Shown: positions 8,591-17,208, counted from the first letter of the stretch. The stretch: DNA of 41,042 bases from Desulfitobacterium_A sp034927245 (GCF_034927245.1 NZ_JAYFQK010000042.1:1-41042), one strand, 5' to 3'. The notes: generated by a model from the letters alone, not told the origin. Translations and numbers: made by a program.

Positions 8591-8662
8591 AAAAAGCTTG
8601 CGACCGGGTATCTAAATACACGCGCCGCAAGTGAAGTAAAAGAGAGGAGTGGGGATAAAAAA

Positions 8663-8800
8663 TTGGAAAACGTGAGACTAATAAGATTGTGTCCGCTCGA
8701 GGGCTTTACTATACATAAAATTCCCGAGGAATTATTTTCCGAGGCTAAGCATGGTATAATACAATACATCAATATGTGGGAAAATGGAGGAACATTGTGA
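8663..8800 (+). CDS. Possible 45-residue protein translationally coupled to tldD
   Basis: A TTG-started frame of 45 codons follows GAGGAGTGGGG. Its TGA (8798-8800) overlaps the GTG start of tldD (8797) in the arrangement GTGA, the usual sign of translational coupling. The predicted product begins MENVRLIRLCPLEGF, ends WENGGTL and has no TM segment. The tldD ribosome binding site lies inside this frame. I do not recognise the product. A TATAAT at 8755-8760 inside it could instead be a tldD promoter -10, although its -35 (TTATTT, 8732-8737) is poor. The call rests only on gene arrangement and ribosome binding site. Confidence 0.4.
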   Translation: MENVRLIRLCPLEGFTIHKIPEELFSEAKHGIIQYINMWENGGTL

Positions 8801-10284
8801 ACAAGGATGAACTTCGAGAACTGATGGATCAGCTCTTTAAAGAAAACGGGTTAGAATATATTATTGTACGCCTGGAATCCAAACGCGAATGGGGAATGCG
8901 TTTAAGCAATGGAAAGTTTGAGCGGGTTTCAAGCGGCTGGGACAGCGGAATTGGGGTTCAGGCTTTTACGGAAGAAGGGGTTACCGGTTTTGCATCCTCA
9001 GATGTTCTTGGCCTTGAGGCGGGGCTGAAGGTTATCCAACGCGCTGTTGTTTTAGCAGAGCGTAACGCCAAGATCGGGGCGGAGTCTAACCGCATGATAT
9101 TTAAGACGCCTCAGCTTGTGGAGGAGGCTGTTGATCCGCGGGTTTATCCCTTTGAACACTTTTCTTTGGCCCAACTACAAGAGCTTGTTCTGGGTCTGCA
9201 TCAACGTTTACTTAAGCACAATTCTGAAATTGCTTGGCAGACGAGTTACCGCCAAGTTGAAGATCATTGGTGCATCGGACGTTCGGATGGGACACGGGTA
9301 TCTTTTGTAATTCCACGTGCGGTGCTTATGCATCAGGGAACCGTTCGGGAAAATGGCAGAGCTCAAAGTACGCTTGTAAATCGTAGCGGTGTGGATGTCG
9401 AAATCTTGCTTAAGGAAAAAGAAGATGCGATACTGGAAAAGAAAGCACTTGAACGCGCTGAACTTGCTCAGGAGGTTTGTCGGGCTCCCCAGCTTCCTTC
9501 AGGGCATTATCCGTTAGTTATTGATTATGGATTGGCTAAGGGGTTGGCTCATGAAGCTTTTGGGCATGCCGTGGAATCGGATCATATCAAAGAATCGGTC
9601 CTTGGCGAAAACGGAAAATTGAGAAAAGGTCTGAAAGTGGCCCGAAGCGGTGTAAATATAGTCGATGGGCCGCTCTTAGGGGACTGGGCGTATCAGCCAT
9701 ACTCTGCTAATGGTTTAAAACGGGAAACCGTCGAAATTGTTAAAGATGGGGTACTTATAGCTGGTTTGGGGGATATCTTCTCGGCTGAAGAAGCCGGAAT
9801 GGAGGTGACCGGAGCGGGTCGTGCGGAAAGCTATGGTTATATTCCTATTCCACGAATGACCAACATCCGTCTCCTCGTAGATCAGGAGATTCCCCTTCCA
9901 CCAACATCAACATTAAAAGAGGAAATTCAGCAAGTCCGTGAAATCCTTAAAGAAAAAGGAGAATTAAGGGAAGAAGGAAAACACCTTTTGCTGTTTGGCT
10001 ACCGCGGAGGACAGGTTAATCCCAAGACGGGAGATTTTGTTTTCCAGTGTGACGGCATGATTGACCTCGCCGATCCATCCTTACCCGTTTATCAACCCAG
10101 CATTTTCAGCGGGAAAATTATTTCGGCGCTGCAAGCGATTCGCGGCGGTCTGGGACAAGGGTGTTACGATGCGATCGGTACCTGCGGTAAATCGGGTCAG
10201 GCGGTACCTTCCAGTGGGGGAAGCCATCGTTATCTTTTGCTTGAACAGGATGAACAGGTGAGTTTAGGGGGAGAACAAGGATGA
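8797..10284 (+). CDS. tldD: Metalloprotease TldD
   Basis: TldD forms a heterodimer with TldE (PmbA) and carries the zinc site. The pair degrades unfolded peptides and, in known systems, trims leader peptides such as that of microcin B17. The metal motif is visible as HEAFGHAVE (H-E-x-x-x-H) near residue 252. Typical surrounding blocks include GLAKGLAHEAFGH, FSAEEAGMEVTGAGRAESYGY, and the C-terminal GTCGKSGQAVPSSGG. The 495-residue length is normal. GTG at 8797 is chosen because GGAGG lies 6 bases upstream; an in-frame GTG at 8776 has none. The stop overlaps the tldE start (ATGA). Confidence 0.93.
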   Translation: MNKDELRELMDQLFKENGLEYIIVRLESKREWGMRLSNGKFERVSSGWDSGIGVQAFTEEGVTGFASSDVLGLEAGLKVIQRAVVLAERNAKIGAESNRMIFKTPQLVEEAVDPRVYPFEHFSLAQLQELVLGLHQRLLKHNSEIAWQTSYRQVEDHWCIGRSDGTRVSFVIPRAVLMHQGTVRENGRAQSTLVNRSGVDVEILLKEKEDAILEKKALERAELAQEVCRAPQLPSGHYPLVIDYGLAKGLAHEAFGHAVESDHIKESVLGENGKLRKGLKVARSGVNIVDGPLLGDWAYQPYSANGLKRETVEIVKDGVLIAGLGDIFSAEEAGMEVTGAGRAESYGYIPIPRMTNIRLLVDQEIPLPPTSTLKEEIQQVREILKEKGELREEGKHLLLFGYRGGQVNPKTGDFVFQCDGMIDLADPSLPVYQPSIFSGKIISALQAIRGGLGQGCYDAIGTCGKSGQAVPSSGGSHRYLLLEQDEQVSLGGEQG

Positions 10285-11600
10285 AACTTATAGCACATCT
10301 CGAAGATCTTTTATATAAAGCCCAAACTTCCCCGGCCGATCAGAAACTAAGGATTCGTGACTGGCGAGTTGTCGTGCATGAATCTCAACTCATCTCCTTA
10401 GGAATTAAGGATAATGCACCGGGGAGTGTATATACCCCCCCCGGTTATCGTCAGAGGGAAAGCGGGGAAGTCCTTATTGTCTGGGAGGACGGCCGTTTGA
10501 GCCAAGCGAGGGTTCAAGCCGTATCCGAAAGAAATGATCAATCAGGGGAAGAGCAGCTGCGGCAGTGGTATCAGGCCGCCTATGAAGATCCGGATGGCAG
10601 GGAAATTCCGGCCCCGGAGGCCATCCCTTTGGTTGCGGTAGAAGATCGAGCGGTTCAGAAGGTTTTGGCGGGTGATGATGAAATCCTTTTTGCCCAATTG
10701 AGCCGCTTGCTTAAAGATCGCCCCGAGCAGGCTGAAATGCAGGCCGAAATTCAAGCCGCCTGGGGATATCGCCATGTCCGCAATTCGAAGGGTTTAGCGG
10801 TTACGTATCAGGAATCGGAATATGCGCTTTCCTTTTCCTTTGATAGTATAGTCGGAGGAGGGTTTGCCAAAAGACGTTTGATCCGTGAGGAAGAATGGGT
10901 AAAGACCTGGCAGCAGACTCTGGAGTATTATCAAGCAATGCAGCAGGAAGCAGCCCAGGTTACTCCGCAGACCACTGTGGTCTTTTCTCCGGGGGTAGCA
11001 GACGCTTTTATAGGGCAATTTATTGTTCCTAATTTTATCGGGCAGAGTATTTTAGAGGGGCAAAGCGCTTACCGAGTCGAACATTTTGAAAAGCAGGAAC
11101 ACGTTTTTAACGAAGGTTTAACGTTAATCATTGATCCTCTCCGTCCTTTTGAATTGGGATCTTATTTAGTGACTTCTGAGGGAGTTGCGGCCGATCGCAC
11201 TGTTCTTGTTCAAGACGGAGTTTTGAAGACCCCGATCTTAAGGGTCAAGGATGCCCGGCGATGGGGCACAAGACCCACGGCACTTCCTTTGGGGACATCA
11301 GGGCTATACCTTAAACATGCTCAAGAAGGGTTATGGCCGGAGGTTCTCCAGGAAATTGAAGATGGTATCTTGATTTTATCGGTTCTCGGAATGCATACCC
11401 AAAATAGTGCGGCAGGGTATTACTCCCTAAGCGCTCCGCAAAGTTTAAGAATCCAAAAGGGCAAAATTGTGGGTAAGACTGATGTTAAACTTTCGGGGAA
11501 TTTCTTTAACGATTTGAAATCTCCCGAGACTCGGTTTGCGAAGTCTGAGCTATCCACAAAGCCTTATATCCTTGTTAAAACAGGACTGCAAACACTGTAA
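10281..11600 (+). CDS. pmbA: TldE/PmbA-family metalloprotease partner
   Basis: This is the non-metal partner of TldD. It is 439 residues and follows tldD with a 4-base ATGA overlap, as in a standard tldD-tldE operon. The middle has SFSFDSIVGGGFAKRRL and the C-terminal third has the family block GLYLKHAQEG and ILSVLGMHTQNSAAGYYSLS. No H-E-x-x-x-H motif is seen, as expected for this subunit. The stop codon lies at the first bases of a tandem repeat array. Its natural substrate here is unknown. It is 28 kb from the RiPP genes, so a link to them is speculation. Confidence 0.88.
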   Translation: MKLIAHLEDLLYKAQTSPADQKLRIRDWRVVVHESQLISLGIKDNAPGSVYTPPGYRQRESGEVLIVWEDGRLSQARVQAVSERNDQSGEEQLRQWYQAAYEDPDGREIPAPEAIPLVAVEDRAVQKVLAGDDEILFAQLSRLLKDRPEQAEMQAEIQAAWGYRHVRNSKGLAVTYQESEYALSFSFDSIVGGGFAKRRLIREEEWVKTWQQTLEYYQAMQQEAAQVTPQTTVVFSPGVADAFIGQFIVPNFIGQSILEGQSAYRVEHFEKQEHVFNEGLTLIIDPLRPFELGSYLVTSEGVAADRTVLVQDGVLKTPILRVKDARRWGTRPTALPLGTSGLYLKHAQEGLWPEVLQEIEDGILILSVLGMHTQNSAAGYYSLSAPQSLRIQKGKIVGKTDVKLSGNFFNDLKSPETRFAKSELSTKPYILVKTGLQTL

Positions 11601-11950
11601 AGAAGACTTGGCCGGTAGCGAGCAAAGCGAGATAGCGGGCTAGACGCGCTTACCCTGCCGGACTTAACAGCGTGCATCGTAGGGTAAAGAAGACTTGGCC
11701 GGTAGCGAGCAAAGCGAGATAGCGGGCTAGTCGCGCTTACCCTGCCGGACTTAACGGCGTGCATCGTAGGGTAAAGAAGACTTGGCCGGTAGCGAGCAAA
11801 GCGAGATAGCGGGCTAGTCGCACTTACCCTGCCGGACTTAACAGCGTGCATCGTAGGGTAAAGAAGACTTGGCCGGTAACGAGCAAAGCGAGATAGCGGG
11901 GTAGTCGCACTTACCCTGCCGGACTTAACAGCATGCATCGTAGGGTAAAG
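11597..11950. repeat. Tandem repeat, four copies of an 87-bp unit
   Basis: Copies begin at 11597, 11684, 11771 and 11858 (each GTAAAGAAGACTTGG) and the array closes with a partial GTAAAG at 11945-11950. The period is exactly 87 bp each time and the copies differ by only a few bases. Each unit holds TAGCGAGCAAAGCGAGATAG and ends near TACCCTGCCGG...CGTAGGGTA, with TACCCT and AGGGTA as inverted ends. The first copy starts at the tldE stop codon and the array runs to the leader of the PHP gene. Because 87 is divisible by 3, an open frame on the minus strand runs through it. Confidence 0.95.
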
Positions 11951-11974
11951 AGATAGTTTGAGGAGAGATAGATC

Positions 11975-12733
11975 ATGTTTGATTTGCATATTCATTTAAT
12001 AGGGCATCAGGATAGGCTTGCAAATCAAGAAAATGTCCGGAACTTTTTGGAAGCGGCGCGGCGGGCGGGACTCAACGAAATCGGCTTTGCCGATCATGAT
12101 ATGTATTTAGAGGACCTAGATTTGCCGTTGATCCGCAGGGTTGCGGAAGAATATCCGGATTTAAAGGTTCGGGTCGGCTTGGAAGTCGATTATCGGGCTG
12201 AGGATGAAGTCAAAATTCAGGCCGTTTTGCAGACATTTCCCTTTGATTATGTCATTGGATCAGTTCATGAGATCAATAGCTGGTTGTTTGATTATCCGGA
12301 TCAAATTCAGAGACATCAGGCCGAAGATCCTGACCGCCTCTATCTGGCGTATTTTGAGTTAGTGGAAAAGGCAGCTCGCAGCGGACTTTTTACAACGATC
12401 GGCCATTTTGATTTGATTAAATTATTCGGGGTGAGACCGCATACCGATGTCCGCGAATTGGCCGATAAGGCGCTGCAAGCTATCGCCGCGAATGGGTTAG
12501 TGGCCGAACTGAATACAGCGGGCAGGTATAAACCGGTCGGGGAATTTTACCCTGAGGAAAAATTGATTCGGGAAATGGTGAGGCGAGGAATTGACTTTAC
12601 GCTGGGCTCTGATGCTCATGAAGCTCAGTATGTCGGGCGCGATCTGCAAGAGGGAGTGCAATTCCTTCGAAACTGCGGGGTAAAGCGGTTGATTCATTTT
12701 GAACAGAAGGAACACCTGATCTATGGATTGTGA
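11975..12733 (+). CDS. PHP-domain phosphoesterase (HisK-like histidinol phosphatase family)
   Basis: The 252-residue protein has the full set of PHP metal motifs: HIH at the N-terminus (FDLHIHLIG), FADHDMY, GLEVDY, GSVHEI, a TIGHFDLIK block and C-terminal TLGSDAHE. PHP proteins use two or three metal ions to cleave phosphoesters; HisK-type members dephosphorylate histidinol phosphate. No other his gene is nearby, so the histidine role is not supported by context. GAGGAGAG precedes the ATG, directly after the tandem repeat. The HD-GYP gene follows 44 bp later and may share its transcript. Confidence 0.88.
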   Translation: MFDLHIHLIGHQDRLANQENVRNFLEAARRAGLNEIGFADHDMYLEDLDLPLIRRVAEEYPDLKVRVGLEVDYRAEDEVKIQAVLQTFPFDYVIGSVHEINSWLFDYPDQIQRHQAEDPDRLYLAYFELVEKAARSGLFTTIGHFDLIKLFGVRPHTDVRELADKALQAIAANGLVAELNTAGRYKPVGEFYPEEKLIREMVRRGIDFTLGSDAHEAQYVGRDLQEGVQFLRNCGVKRLIHFEQKEHLIYGL

Positions 12734-12777
12734 GCATAGCTAAGCAGTTGAAACAGGAGGAGAGGGGCTAAACAAAT

Positions 12778-13443
12778 ATGTATGGCAAGGAAATTCAGCA
12801 ATTACTCAGGGATTTAGCCTGGGTTGATGATGTGACCTATTATCATAGTTTAAGGGTTGGCTATCTCATGTCAGCGTTTGCAGATACTCCTTCGGGTAAA
12901 CAGATGACTAAACAAGCATGGGTTACACGAAATGAATGGGTGGCTGCGGGTTTGCTCCATGATATTGGAAAAATGCGCTGGCCAAGGGAAATCCTTTTTT
13001 CTACGGAACAATTAAGTGACATGGACAATGAGAAATTGCTGGAGTTTTGGCGCTGTGAAATTGAGCATCCGCTTGAATCGGAGAGAGCAATTCTTGATTT
13101 TTACCAAAGGACGGGGAATCGATTCTGGGAGAGAATTGCCAAAGGCTTAGCCGCTCACCATGAAAATTACTCGGGCGGGGGTTATCCCTATAAACTCAAG
13201 GGAAAGGCTATTCCTTTACTGGCTCGCGGAATCCGGATCTTTGACCGGTATATGACAATGACGGAAGTGAAGCGTTATCGGGTGCAAGTCAGGGATAAGG
13301 AGAGTGCCTTAAAGGAAATCCGGGGGCTTTTGGGTTATGAATTTGATCCATACTGGGGAGAACCGATTATTGAATTTCTATCCCAGGTCCAGCTCCCTTC
13401 GAATCCGGATGAGTGGCTGACCGAAGAATTAAAGAATTTCTAG
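12778..13443 (+). CDS. HD-GYP domain protein (possible c-di-GMP phosphodiesterase)
   Basis: A 221-residue protein with an HD-GYP layout: YYHSLRV (His23), the metal pair HDIGK at residues 61-65, and HHENYSGGGYP near residues 127-137, followed by RGIRIFDRYMTMT. HD-GYP enzymes hydrolyse cyclic di-GMP or related dinucleotides; here the stretch is HHE-x3-GGGYP rather than the strict GYP context of the best-studied members. There is no sensor domain, only the catalytic core. AGGAGGAGAG precedes the ATG. Its place after the PHP gene suggests a small signalling or phosphoesterase unit. Confidence 0.82.
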   Translation: MYGKEIQQLLRDLAWVDDVTYYHSLRVGYLMSAFADTPSGKQMTKQAWVTRNEWVAAGLLHDIGKMRWPREILFSTEQLSDMDNEKLLEFWRCEIEHPLESERAILDFYQRTGNRFWERIAKGLAAHHENYSGGGYPYKLKGKAIPLLARGIRIFDRYMTMTEVKRYRVQVRDKESALKEIRGLLGYEFDPYWGEPIIEFLSQVQLPSNPDEWLTEELKNF

Positions 13444-13540
13444 GTTTAAATTCGCCTTCTTTTGCGAGCATAGACGGTGCAATATTTTGGCACACTAAGG
13501 AAAATTCTAAGATTAGCCATGCTCGGAAAGAGGGAAGACT

Positions 13541-14239
13541 ATGCCTTGGATGGAACTCAATTTAAACCCTGCGGATAAATGGAATGAGGGATGTTTAGAA
13601 GATTGGTCAGCCGCTTTGACCGCTTTTCTCCTTGAAAAGGGAGAAAATATTAATCCCCGATTACACATGCTGCCGGGGTATTATACTGTTGCTTTGGGAG
13701 AAAACGAGGAGTTCGGTGAGCTGGTCATCAGTTCAGCGGAACGCCTCGTTGTTCTATTGGGGTTATCCTATGAAAGTTCGGTGGAGAAGGAGTTAGTCCA
13801 TTTCGTGGCTCGCTTTGCGCGGCAAATGGGCGCTGTTGCCCTGCGGGCTCCGATTATGAATGCGAAGGAGAGAAAGTTTTGGCGGCAGATGGGGGCGGGA
13901 CTTTACCCTGACCCGACACGGCTTAAGGAAGATATCCATCGTGAACATATCAGGGTCGAACCGTTATTCCAATTCAGTTTGCAGGTAACCTACAGGGATA
14001 AACCGGCCCTTTGTCTGGAACCTATCTTCTGTACGGCTCGGGCCGAGGGAGTGGTGAGTTTGGCCCAACGCCGTACTGAACGCTTGCTGGGGGGAAGGCC
14101 GATCGGTTTCGCCAGCCGTATTTCAGCTCATAGTCCGTGGGAATTGGACCGCGCTCAATGGAATGATTTGCTGGCATTCAGCCGTTTAGACTGTTTCGAA
14201 GTGCTGGAACGATGTATCAATATTTCAGAATTTTCTTGA
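13541..14239 (+). CDS. Uncharacterised 232-residue protein
   Basis: I do not recognise this family. The protein is soluble, with no signal or TM segment. The middle block reads LVHFVARFARQMGAVALRAP, then NAKERKFWRQMGAGLYPDP, and near residues 180-195 there is RRTERLLGGRPIGFASRIS. It has many acidic and aromatic residues and no Cys cluster suggesting metal binding. Placed between the HD-GYP gene and the moxR-like gene, about 97 bp after the former and 36 bp before the latter. GAGGGAAGACT precedes the ATG. It may assist the AAA/VWA pair downstream, but nothing in the protein shows it. Confidence 0.72.
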   Translation: MPWMELNLNPADKWNEGCLEDWSAALTAFLLEKGENINPRLHMLPGYYTVALGENEEFGELVISSAERLVVLLGLSYESSVEKELVHFVARFARQMGAVALRAPIMNAKERKFWRQMGAGLYPDPTRLKEDIHREHIRVEPLFQFSLQVTYRDKPALCLEPIFCTARAEGVVSLAQRRTERLLGGRPIGFASRISAHSPWELDRAQWNDLLAFSRLDCFEVLERCINISEFS

Positions 14240-14275
14240 GACTCATTTTATGATATGATACCCCTATAAGAGAGA

Positions 14276-15175
14276 ATGTGGGGAGGGGTAGATATTAAAA
14301 TCGAAATGACTTTGGATGAATTTGAACAGGCGCTTGCCCAAATCGGGTATATCACCGAAAAGAAAGATCGGATTGCGCTGACGGTTTATCTGGCCATCCG
14401 GCTAGAAAAACCCATTTTGGTTGTCGGTCCTCCGGGTGTGGGAAAAACTGAGGTAGCCAAGGCTTTAAGCCGGGTCATGTCAGCCCCGTTGATTCGGTTG
14501 CAGTGCTATGAGGGCTTAGATGAAAATAAGGCCCTTTATGAATGGAATTATCAGAGACAGCTTTTAAGAATTCAAATGCAGAAGGAGAATCTTCAGGAAG
14601 AGGATCTGTTTTCTCCCGAATATTTACTGCCGCGTCCATTGCTTCAAGGGCTTATGAGCAGGGAAGCCTCCGTTTTGCTGATCGATGAGATTGATAAGAC
14701 GGACAGTGAATTTGAAGCATTTTTACTGGAGATTTTAGGGGAGTTCCAAGTCACCATCCCGGAGATGGGAACCATAAAAGCGCTGGAACGGCCCTTGGTT
14801 GTTTTAACATCGAATGGCGAAAGGGAACTTTCCGATGGGTTGAAAAGGCGCTGTGTTTTTTTAAATGTCGAAGCTCCTTCAGTTGAAAAAGAAGTCAGGA
14901 TTTTGCGCTCAAAACTCCCGGGGCTTCCCGATAAACTGGCCTACCAGGTCGCGAAAGCGGTGGGTATTCTTCGCGAAAAATTAGTACTGCAAAAAACACC
15001 TTCTGTGTCAGAAACGCTGGATTGGGCGAAGGCACTATTGGTGATGGGTAAATCAGAATTAGATCCGGCATGGATTGAGGCGACCCTTAATTTGCTGCTC
15101 AAAAGTCAGGAGGATTTGGAACTTTTCTATCAGGAGATGGGTGCGGAACGCTTGCTTTGGGAAACTAAAGTATGA
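14276..15175 (+). CDS. MoxR-family AAA ATPase (CoxD-like)
   Basis: A MoxR-type AAA+ ATPase, which works with a VWA-domain partner as a chaperone for metal insertion or complex maturation. Walker A reads GPPGVGKTEVAK near residues 51-62, Walker B LLIDEIDK near residue 134, and sensor 1 LTSNGERELS near residue 176, followed by the GLKRRC arginine-finger region. The length of about 299 is normal. ATG 14276 has only AGAGAGA upstream. A stronger GGGGAGGGG at 14280-14288 points to ATT 14294 or ATG 14306 as alternative starts, so the N-terminal 10 residues are uncertain. The VWA gene follows 24 bp later. Confidence 0.9.
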   Translation: MWGGVDIKIEMTLDEFEQALAQIGYITEKKDRIALTVYLAIRLEKPILVVGPPGVGKTEVAKALSRVMSAPLIRLQCYEGLDENKALYEWNYQRQLLRIQMQKENLQEEDLFSPEYLLPRPLLQGLMSREASVLLIDEIDKTDSEFEAFLLEILGEFQVTIPEMGTIKALERPLVVLTSNGERELSDGLKRRCVFLNVEAPSVEKEVRILRSKLPGLPDKLAYQVAKAVGILREKLVLQKTPSVSETLDWAKALLVMGKSELDPAWIEATLNLLLKSQEDLELFYQEMGAERLLWETKV

Positions 15176-15199
15176 TGGGCAAAGAGGGAGAAGAATAAG

Positions 15200-16537
15200 A
15201 TGAAGCAGAGGAGCGAACTGGATCATCATCTTCTGGAGTTTGCCGGCTTATTACGGGAAGGCGGAGTTCCTGTCAGCATGACAGAAGTCCAAGATGCGCT
15301 GCAAGCCTTGCTGGTTCTCGGGATAGAGGATAAAGAGCGTACCGAAGGAATTCTGCAGGCAACGTTGGTCAAATCGCCGCAAAGTATTCCTTGGTTCCAA
15401 GAAACGTTTCGCGTCTTCTTTGCTCCGCCGGAACGACAAATGGATTGGCAAAAGGAAGCAAGAGAAAAAGCGGACCAATTTCATCAGGGACTTAACAAAA
15501 GCCGCAGGGAGCTGAGCTTTAAAGGCAGGGAACTCGATTTAACCGATGAACAATTGATCGTCTATATGCAGCTTCCCGAAAAGGAACAGGAGCGGTTGAA
15601 AGATTTCTTAAACCGCTCAGAGCAGGGCATTCATAATGGTCTCCCTGTAGATCATTCCTTTCAGCCGATGATTGAACAAGTGATGAGGGGTTCACTCGAG
15701 TATTGGCGAAAAAAATTGGGTGAAGAGAATGATTTCCCGTTATCCCCGCCCGGAAAAGGGGGGATTATGTCCGAGATTGAACGTGCCTGGCGTGAGCAAG
15801 AAATTAAATATGTGACCAAAGACCTGAAGAATATCTCACCTGAAGAATGGCCGCAAGTTATGAAATTGATTCACAAGCTTTCGCAGCGTCTCGCTTCCCA
15901 AGCTTCGCGAAGGTACCAAGTGAGAGGAAAACGCGGCGGAGTTGATATGCGTCATACCCCTCGTGATAATCTTCGCTTTGGAGGGGTACTGCTGAAACGT
16001 CACTTTCGGATTAAACGCAGGAGCCGTCCCAAATTTGTTTTGCTTTGTGATTTATCCGGTTCGATGATGAAATATACGGAATTTATGCTGCAGTTTATCT
16101 ATGGCTTATCTTCCGTTGTCAGCGGGATTGAAACATTTGCCTTTGCCGATCGGTTGGTCAAGCTGACAGGCAAAGTCCGACCGGGCCGTACGCTTCAGGA
16201 AATGCTGGAATTGGCTCTGCCGGAAGTCAGCAAAGAATGGGGTGGTGGAACAAATTTAGCGATTGCTTTAGAAGAGCTTGCAGAGAATCATGCCCGGTGT
16301 TTTTCACGCGGCACTGTTTTGATCATCCTTAGTGATACTCAGACCCTTGAAGGGGGGAAGGCAGCTCATCTTCTTAAGAATTTTCGCGGAAAGGTCCGTG
16401 AGATTCTTTGGCTGAATACGCTTCCGCAAAAGCGCTGGGAGGAAACAAAGACGGTTGCCCTTTTCCAGCCGTACTGCCGCATGGTCGAGTGTTATACCTT
16501 GGAACATTTGCAAAACATCATGAACGCTCACTTTTAA
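15200..16537 (+). CDS. VWA-domain protein, CoxE-like partner of MoxR ATPase
   Basis: A 445-residue protein with a von Willebrand A domain in its C-terminal half. The MIDAS metal site shows as DLSGSM (Asp284 onward), with the second element GGGTNLA near residue 347 and ILSDTQT near residue 375. The helical N-terminal half has charged stretches, typical of the CoxE family. CoxE and its MoxR partner CoxD mature the molybdenum-copper site of CO dehydrogenase in carboxydotrophs. Related pairs occur near many other enzymes, and no such enzyme is in this window. AAAGAGGGAG precedes the ATG. Confidence 0.88.
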   Translation: MKQRSELDHHLLEFAGLLREGGVPVSMTEVQDALQALLVLGIEDKERTEGILQATLVKSPQSIPWFQETFRVFFAPPERQMDWQKEAREKADQFHQGLNKSRRELSFKGRELDLTDEQLIVYMQLPEKEQERLKDFLNRSEQGIHNGLPVDHSFQPMIEQVMRGSLEYWRKKLGEENDFPLSPPGKGGIMSEIERAWREQEIKYVTKDLKNISPEEWPQVMKLIHKLSQRLASQASRRYQVRGKRGGVDMRHTPRDNLRFGGVLLKRHFRIKRRSRPKFVLLCDLSGSMMKYTEFMLQFIYGLSSVVSGIETFAFADRLVKLTGKVRPGRTLQEMLELALPEVSKEWGGGTNLAIALEELAENHARCFSRGTVLIILSDTQTLEGGKAAHLLKNFRGKVREILWLNTLPQKRWEETKTVALFQPYCRMVECYTLEHLQNIMNAHF

Positions 16538-16649
16538 GCATTTTTGTAAAACATCGCAAGATAGACGTTTAGTGCGGGGCTTTATTGTGCATAATAGAAA
16601 TGTTAATCCAATAGTCCATAAGCGCACAAATGTCTAGGAGGTAATACCG

Positions 16650-16805
16650 GTGTTGGAAAAATGTCGGTCCTGTGGTTTTGAACACGAAGATCTCACACAT
16701 GTCCTTTTTCGGAGAAATCAGGTTAGTAATCGAACATTGCCGTATTGTTCCCAGTGTATGAGAAGACTTTATCAGGTTCCCTATCGACCCGATCGGGATA
16801 TTTAA
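16650..16805 (+). CDS. 51-residue zinc-ribbon protein
   Basis: GTG start after AGGAGGTAATACC. The peptide has CRSCG at residues 5-9 and YCSQC near residues 33-37, two CxxC knuckles about 26 residues apart, so a single structural zinc ribbon is expected. The middle is basic (LFRRNQVSNR) and the C-terminus is Tyr/Pro/Arg-rich. No name can be given. It sits between the VWA gene and the ferredoxin, whose own promoter lies just downstream. Confidence 0.72.
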   Translation: MLEKCRSCGFEHEDLTHVLFRRNQVSNRTLPYCSQCMRRLYQVPYRPDRDI

Positions 16806-16837
16806 GTTTAACTTTGGGTAAAATAGTAATTTACAGC

Positions 16838-16866
16838 TTGCACTTTTTTCTTCCCTTTGGTATAGT
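16838..16866 (+). promoter_or_regulatory. Sigma-A promoter of the ferredoxin gene
   Basis: TTGCAC (16838-16843), a 17-base spacer, then TATAGT (16861-16866). Five of six and close to five of six bases match the two consensus boxes. It lies 36 bases before the ferredoxin ATG. Confidence 0.72.
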
Positions 16867-16901
16867 GTCGTTGAATAAGGGGAGAAGGGGGTTGATTAAT
16901 A

Positions 16902-17075
16902 ATGGCTTACAAAATTTCCTCAGACTGCATCAGCTGTGGTGCATGTGAAGCTGAATGCCCGGTAGGTGCTATTAGTGCAGGAGATGACCAATACGTCATC
17001 GATGCAGACGCTTGCACAGAATGTGGTTCTTGTGCGGGAGTTTGTCCTGTCGGTGCACCGGCTCAGGCCGAATAA
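16902..17075 (+). CDS. 2[4Fe-4S] clostridial-type ferredoxin
   Basis: A 57-residue small electron carrier. Two clusters are set by CISCGACEAECPVGAI and CTECGSCAGVCPVGAP, each with the C-x-x-C-x-x-C-x-x-x-C-P pattern. The two halves show the usual internal duplication of bacterial 8Fe ferredoxins. The GGGGAGAAGGGGG ribosome binding site lies 9-12 bases before the ATG. It has its own promoter and terminator, so it is probably a strongly expressed single gene. It would carry low-potential electrons for anaerobic metabolism. Confidence 0.95.
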   Translation: MAYKISSDCISCGACEAECPVGAISAGDDQYVIDADACTECGSCAGVCPVGAPAQAE

Positions 17076-17114
17076 AGGAAAAAGGATAAATTTTAAATCG
17101 TATGGTTTAAAGTA

Positions 17115-17150
17115 TTAAAAGGGGGAGCAAAAATGCTCTCCCTTTTAATT
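17115..17150 (+). terminator. Rho-independent terminator after ferredoxin
   Basis: TTAAAAGGGGGAGCA (17115-17129) pairs with TGCTCTCCCTTTTAA around an A-rich loop, followed by TTT. It begins 40 bases after the stop codon. Confidence 0.85.
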
Positions 17151-17179
17151 TACAACCTCTAATTCCTAATAAAGAATAA

Positions 17180-17208
17180 TTGACATCAGCTCTTTTAGTT
17201 CGTATAAT
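17180..17208 (+). promoter_or_regulatory. Consensus sigma-A promoter of perR
   Basis: TTGACA (17180-17185), a 17-base spacer, and TATAAT (17203-17208): both boxes are perfect. The PerR box begins 5 bases after the -10 box, so a bound repressor would block it. Confidence 0.85.

Noticed and set aside
11597..11950. CRISPR-like array
   Set aside because: The units are directly abutting with no variable spacers and no cas genes nearby.
11564..11995. A 143-residue minus-strand frame made of four 29-residue repeats
   Set aside because: The frame stays open only because the 87-bp unit is a multiple of three with no stop in that frame. It has no ribosome site and overlaps the end of tldE and the start of the PHP gene.
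16304..16627. 107-residue minus-strand frame over the end of the VWA gene
   Set aside because: Shadow of the VWA coding sequence without a ribosome site.
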